64,000 nucleotides of DNA from Opisthorchis felineus (Eukaryota > Platyhelminthes > Trematoda > Opisthorchiida > Opisthorchiidae). The position numbers and the translations under genes were made by a program. The first letter of the stretch is position 1, and the number at the start of each line of letters is the position of its first letter. The DNA is taken from NCBI GenBank assembly GCA_004794785.1, contig SJOL01002787.1, forward strand, positions 79,413 to 143,412, given 5' to 3'. Under the pieces are notes generated by a model. That model worked only from the letters and a program-made list of their open reading frames with translations. It was not told where the DNA came from and searched no databases. Below, in pieces: positions 60,194 through 64,000 of this stretch.

Positions 60194-62510
60194 CAGGTCA
60201 CCGGTTATTTCACCACTGACAATGAGTATTGGAAATCGACCAATAGTAAACTAAACAAATCACACGTTCAGTCGACCTGTCACGACAGTTTAACGAGCTG
60301 AGTTGTGACACAAGATCAAAGCGTGTTTGGATTGTGGACTGGTTATTTATAGCAAACGGAGACAAGCAGCAGTCAAAACGAAGACCAACTGCCATCCAAG
60401 ATCTTCGTAAGCTGTTCCACGTAAAAGGACCAATCTGACACGTACTTCGTCCGCGTAGATAATGGCCAGAAATGATCAGACTGGCTACGTCAAGTATGAA
60501 GGGTGTGATCTCAAGGCCTAGCAGGGTGTGCTTACATACGAAATGCTACAATTCCTGGGGCCCCACTGTAAGGGCTAACAGGTATTATTTACGAAATGAA
60601 GTGGCCCACAACATTACAGAATAATGCTGACATGAAAATCCCCTGATGAACAGCAAACCATTTTCGTTATTTCTGGAAAACAGAAATGGCAATCCGTAAG
60701 CGTGCACGGGGGGCCGACAGCTCACCGACGAGATCACTTCCGCCCTCATACTACGGAAACCACCTTCTAAGCCATTTAGGAAGTTATTCTGGAGAAAGCG
60801 CGCGCATTCGCTTGGCGGATTTAATGGACCGCTTCCGTGGATATTCACAGATTTAGACGCAAACACCGCTAGCCGTGAAACCATCTGCATAAACCAGATG
60901 CATCCACAAGAGCCTGGGGAAACCGTTTCTCCTCTCTTACTAGGTCTTTTATTACGCTCTTAGACACGAACCCAACACCGCGAAAAACTGCTTTAGTAAG
61001 ACATGCTCATCATCAGCAAAATCCACTGCTGCAATTCTTCTCTCAAAGGGTGATGGGATGGAATCGGGACTTCCAACCAGCACAGCTAGCATTTTAGAAG
61101 CGGTGAACAAGCGATAGGCACCGGGGGATAGGGCTCCAAGAGGTGGATACGTTCCAGCCATTCGTATCCAGCCAAACTAAGCGCGCATTGCCTCCGAAGC
61201 CATATTGGCATTCGTGGCGATGCTTTACGGACCGGAGTCACGGACAAGGTGAATGTAGTCGACACACCAAGTTCGGTCTCCTACCACTTCGGCTCTAATA
61301 GTCTGAAAATCTATTTAACCCTACAAATTGGTTCTATTTCATACGTTACATAGTTGGGCCGACATTTCGGCGTCTAGCAGTTATGGAAACGCCAGGTTGG
61401 AACACTGCCACGAAACAATCATGAACACTTGAAGACCCGAACCGTCTTGAACCTTTATTATTGAGATCCGCTTTATTCTTGAAAACTGAGCAACATTTGG
61501 GACGCACGTGCACTGATTGCAAACCAGAGTCACACGGCTAACCAGACACAAAAGCTATCTGAATACATGACAGGATAGCGTGCGAACAAGTTATTTTCTT
61601 GCAATACTTACGTCACGGAATCTGATTCCGAACAGTCGAGTGTAGTGAGGTCGCCAAACTCTCCAGGTGCTGCTTCAAGGGCCTCACCTGGAAGAATTCA
61701 GAGCCACCTCCAAGGCCCATGTTTCACCAAGACCGCGTTTTATCTCTGCCAACGAAAGTGCGGTAAGCGCCCCTGGTGTTGCTAAACACTCTCAGTGTGT
61801 TGCCAAAGACTGCCTGCCCAAATCGAATGCGAAACTAACGGCCCTTCGGCAGTTGCTCAGGGAGGGAACATCGAAACAAAGGTAGGCAAACCGACAAAAG
61901 CCCCTCACCCACAAAACCTTATCGGGAGGGCAAGCAACGACCAACAACAGTGAAGTGAAAGGCTGGTTGGCCTGCTGAAAACCATCCAACATCTGTCCAT
62001 TGAATACCGGGGACAAATTGGGTCTCATCCTGCCAACGAAGCGGTGAGTGAGCAAGTGCAGCTCCAGTTTTACCATGAAGCAAACAAAGTAGTAGATCCG
62101 CTCCATTTCGGGAGTTTATTCAAGTGTAACTTGCTGAATTCGCTACTATAATGGTACAACGCGATCAAGCCTAGCAGTTAGAGCTAGATGGTCGGCTTCT
62201 CGCAACTCTATACGGCCAACCAACAGACGCCAGGATAACACCGCGTTGACATTACAGCTGATGGAGCAGGATGGCAAAACAAGTGCAACTTAATAACACT
62301 TTATGTCCGATTGACGACAAGCTAGAGCAAGTACGCGGTCCGCTCTGCGAGAAACGAGCCGCCGGAACAACACGAAGATATGAGGCATGTACAGGTGATT
62401 GGGCATGGATGCGACGGGAAGTCACCGCTAGACATGAGCAAGGAAACCATAGATGGAGCTAAAGGTGCCTCGATTGCTACGCCCGCGAGCGCTAAGCGGC
62501 GACTCGTCGT

Positions 62511-62857
62511 TTACCATCTGGCGTCGTATGGGTGGGTTGGTGGACCCCAAGCTTCTGGGGGTACCAAAGGGGCCGAATAACGCCTTGTGTCTTGGTGCGT
62601 TCGTAGACCCGCGTTCTGAGCTCTGATCAAAGCGCGTGCCTGTGCCAAGTACTCACTATTGCGAGCACGACCAGCACGGCGACCCGCAGGGGACTGCATT
62701 CTATCACCTGAGTACACTTCGAATGATGGGCCAAGCGGAGGCGGATAACCACCTCGAGTTTCTGGCCACACGTAACCTTCGCATTCCGGTGGTGGGTAAT
62801 CATCATGGTAGAATTCCGCCGGGTAAGCGAAAGGATCCATGTGCATCCCATGAGACC
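62511..62857 (-). CDS. candidate exon of an unrecognised gene (Tyr/Pro-rich)
   Basis: The acceptor is TTTTCTCTTTTTGCAG, a strong pyrimidine tract, just above 62857. The frame continues from the candidate exon at 62935-63153 for 114 codons to a TAA at 62511-62513. The start is rich in His, Met, Tyr and Pro (GMHMDPFAYPAEFYHDDYPP). Then come Gly/Pro-rich and Arg/Ala-rich parts. A GTAAAC just before the stop (exon end 62515) could be a donor instead, so this may not be the last exon. Low-complexity cytoplasmic tails of receptors or channels can look like this, but no family is identified. Confidence 0.5.
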
Positions 62858-62934
62858 CTGCAAAAAGAGAAAATACCTTCAATCACATGCCAAAAATGAC
62901 GGGACAAATAGAAAAACGTTTGAGTGGAACTAAC

Positions 62935-63153
62935 CATAATAAAACTCATCCGACTCAGCAGCTGCGGCAGCAGCCTCAGCGGCGCGTCGTTCTCTTCTAT
63001 ATTTTCGCCTTCTAGCCCAGTAGCCGGGTGGCCTACGGCGCTTATTCCCATCTGCATTGGATCCATCATTCGCATCCTCTCCCATTTCCCTAAAGTTGGG
63101 ACCGACAGAGGTATGCCCACTGTCCACGGGCGCGGAACGCGGCGGCTGGTGCA
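62935..63153 (-). CDS. candidate exon of an unrecognised gene (Arg/Ala-rich)
   Basis: On the - strand an acceptor ending TTTTCCATCAG precedes 63153, and a GTTAGT donor follows 62935. The open frame is 2 + 72 codons + 1 base. The product is hydrophilic. It has an acidic Asp/Asn stretch, then KRRRPPGYWARRRKYRRER, an Ala-rich run and an acidic/aromatic end (SDEFYY). There is no signal or membrane segment. The split Gly codon joins in frame to the next candidate exon at 62857. I do not recognise the family. The exon upstream of it was not found. The coding call rests on splice signals, length and joined frame only. Confidence 0.5.
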
Positions 63154-63450
63154 CTGATGGAAAAGAAAGTCACATTTAAAACATTTGGTCCCATTGCAAC
63201 AAGCGTCATAGCACACACAGAAAATAACACTGTTTCACCCCATGGGGACAGAGCGCACAGTACATGCAAATACGTCCAGTATACCCATGTATCGCGGACT
63301 GGTAAAACGGTCATAAAACTGAGGTAAACCGGAACTGGTAGAACCTTCAGATTGAACAAACGATCATCTACGCACATACCAAGGGTTGATCCTAAAAAGC
63401 CTGGGAAGCATAGGTGGCTAAATTTTCCATTAATATCGCAAAGGTTTCAG

Positions 63451-63556
63451 CGGAGTGGTCCAGCTAGAACACTACAAACTGCACATTTGGTCGGGAAGGC
63501 CGACAGCCCCGGGCACGTTATATATCGTTACGTGTCGCGTTACGGGAATCCTCAAG
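63451..63556 (+). CDS. possible single exon, unrecognised
   Basis: A GGTTTCAG acceptor (weak pyrimidine tract) and a perfect CAAG/GTAAGT donor bound 106 bases. One base completes a codon and 35 codons follow, with a balanced, globular-looking composition (for example LHIWSGRPTAPGTLYIVTC). No partner exon was found on either side, so chance is a real alternative. Confidence 0.2.
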
Positions 63557-64000
63557 GTAAGTGATTTACTTCGTGCCCTACTGCTTACTGTCGAATCCTC
63601 CGTGAAGAGCACTCTGAACGAGTATGCAACGAGAATGCAACCATGTGCAGTCCTGGACACCCAGATACGATAGAGACGGTCTGAACGGGTTACAAGGTAG
63701 CTGTTAAACTGGCCGGATTTCACGACGAGAAATAATGGGAAATGGGTTAAGGGAGCGTATTAAGATCTCAATTTCCAGTTGAAATGGTAACCTGTTTCTA
63801 GTTGATCCAATCGATGCCTAATGTACAATCATCCAGTCTCGTTTGTCTACGCACTTATCCTTGTGACAGCGTGCAGCATATTGGTTGCTACCAACTGGCA
63901 TTTCATTGTCGGTTAGGAAATTCTTCCAAGAGGTTGTCAGAAAAGCAAGTCTTTCAGGTGAGCACTAACAAGAGGCTTAAGAAGGAACAGCGTAGTTCAA

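Larger units (their letters stand above)
55856..62510. other. GC-richer intergenic sequence with SINEs, possibly decayed retroelements
   Basis: Three SINE copies sit in sequence that looks richer in G+C than the left half. Frames are short and stop-ridden. Bases around 56895 and 59405 share a motif order (GCCGAAAA, CCCGA, TAGACATC, GAGACC), so both may be old copies of one element. No polymerase, protease or integrase motif was found. Confidence 0.4.

Noticed and set aside
62271..62580. Short + strand frames near 62.3-62.6 kb
   Set aside because: They overlap or abut the better supported - strand candidate exon and have no features of their own.
1..64000. Bacterial-type systems (operons, CRISPR, phage, toxin-antitoxin)
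   Set aside because: The spliced synaptotagmin gene, SINEs and LINEs show a eukaryotic nuclear genome; no such system was seen.

Overview
The window is eukaryotic and looks like a parasitic flatworm (trematode). The dispersed tRNA-derived SINE and the LINE pieces match what I remember of opisthorchiid liver flukes (Clonorchis/Opisthorchis). That attribution rests on memory of repeat families, not on a search. Gene density is very low, introns are long with GT-AG borders, and there are no operons, rRNA genes or CRISPR arrays.

The one gene I can name with confidence is synaptotagmin-1, the synaptic-vesicle calcium sensor, on the + strand. Eight coding exons lie between 23053 and 46292. Together they encode 405 residues plus the stop: lumenal stretch, transmembrane helix, cysteine/lysine-rich juxtamembrane part, acidic linker, C2A and C2B. 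All seven internal junctions keep frame. Only the start of the protein, probably a few residues to a few tens, is missing upstream of 23053.

Region by region: 1-23.0 kb holds repeats only. These are a fold-back element, a large GAT array, an inverted-repeat pair, hammerhead-like modules, three SINEs, a LINE endonuclease fragment and simple repeats. 23.0-46.3 kb is the synaptotagmin gene, with four SINEs, a second copy of another repeat and a fold-back copy in its introns. 46.3-62.5 kb is intergenic, with six more SINEs (some truncated) and the C-terminal end of a LINE. 62.5-63.2 kb on the - strand has a plausible pair of exons of an unrecognised gene (Arg/Ala-rich then Tyr/Pro-rich), and 63.45-63.56 kb on the + strand has one possible exon.

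The most interesting signals beyond the gene are these. (1) Dispersed modules carry a hammerhead-ribozyme-like core next to long palindromic arms, which would fit a small retroelement such as a Penelope-like derivative. (2) All 13 SINE copies lie in the same orientation. (3) The synaptotagmin juxtamembrane exon junction uses a weak splice donor exactly where other invertebrates carry extra Val-Gln residues. (4) The candidate gene at the right end is unrecognised.
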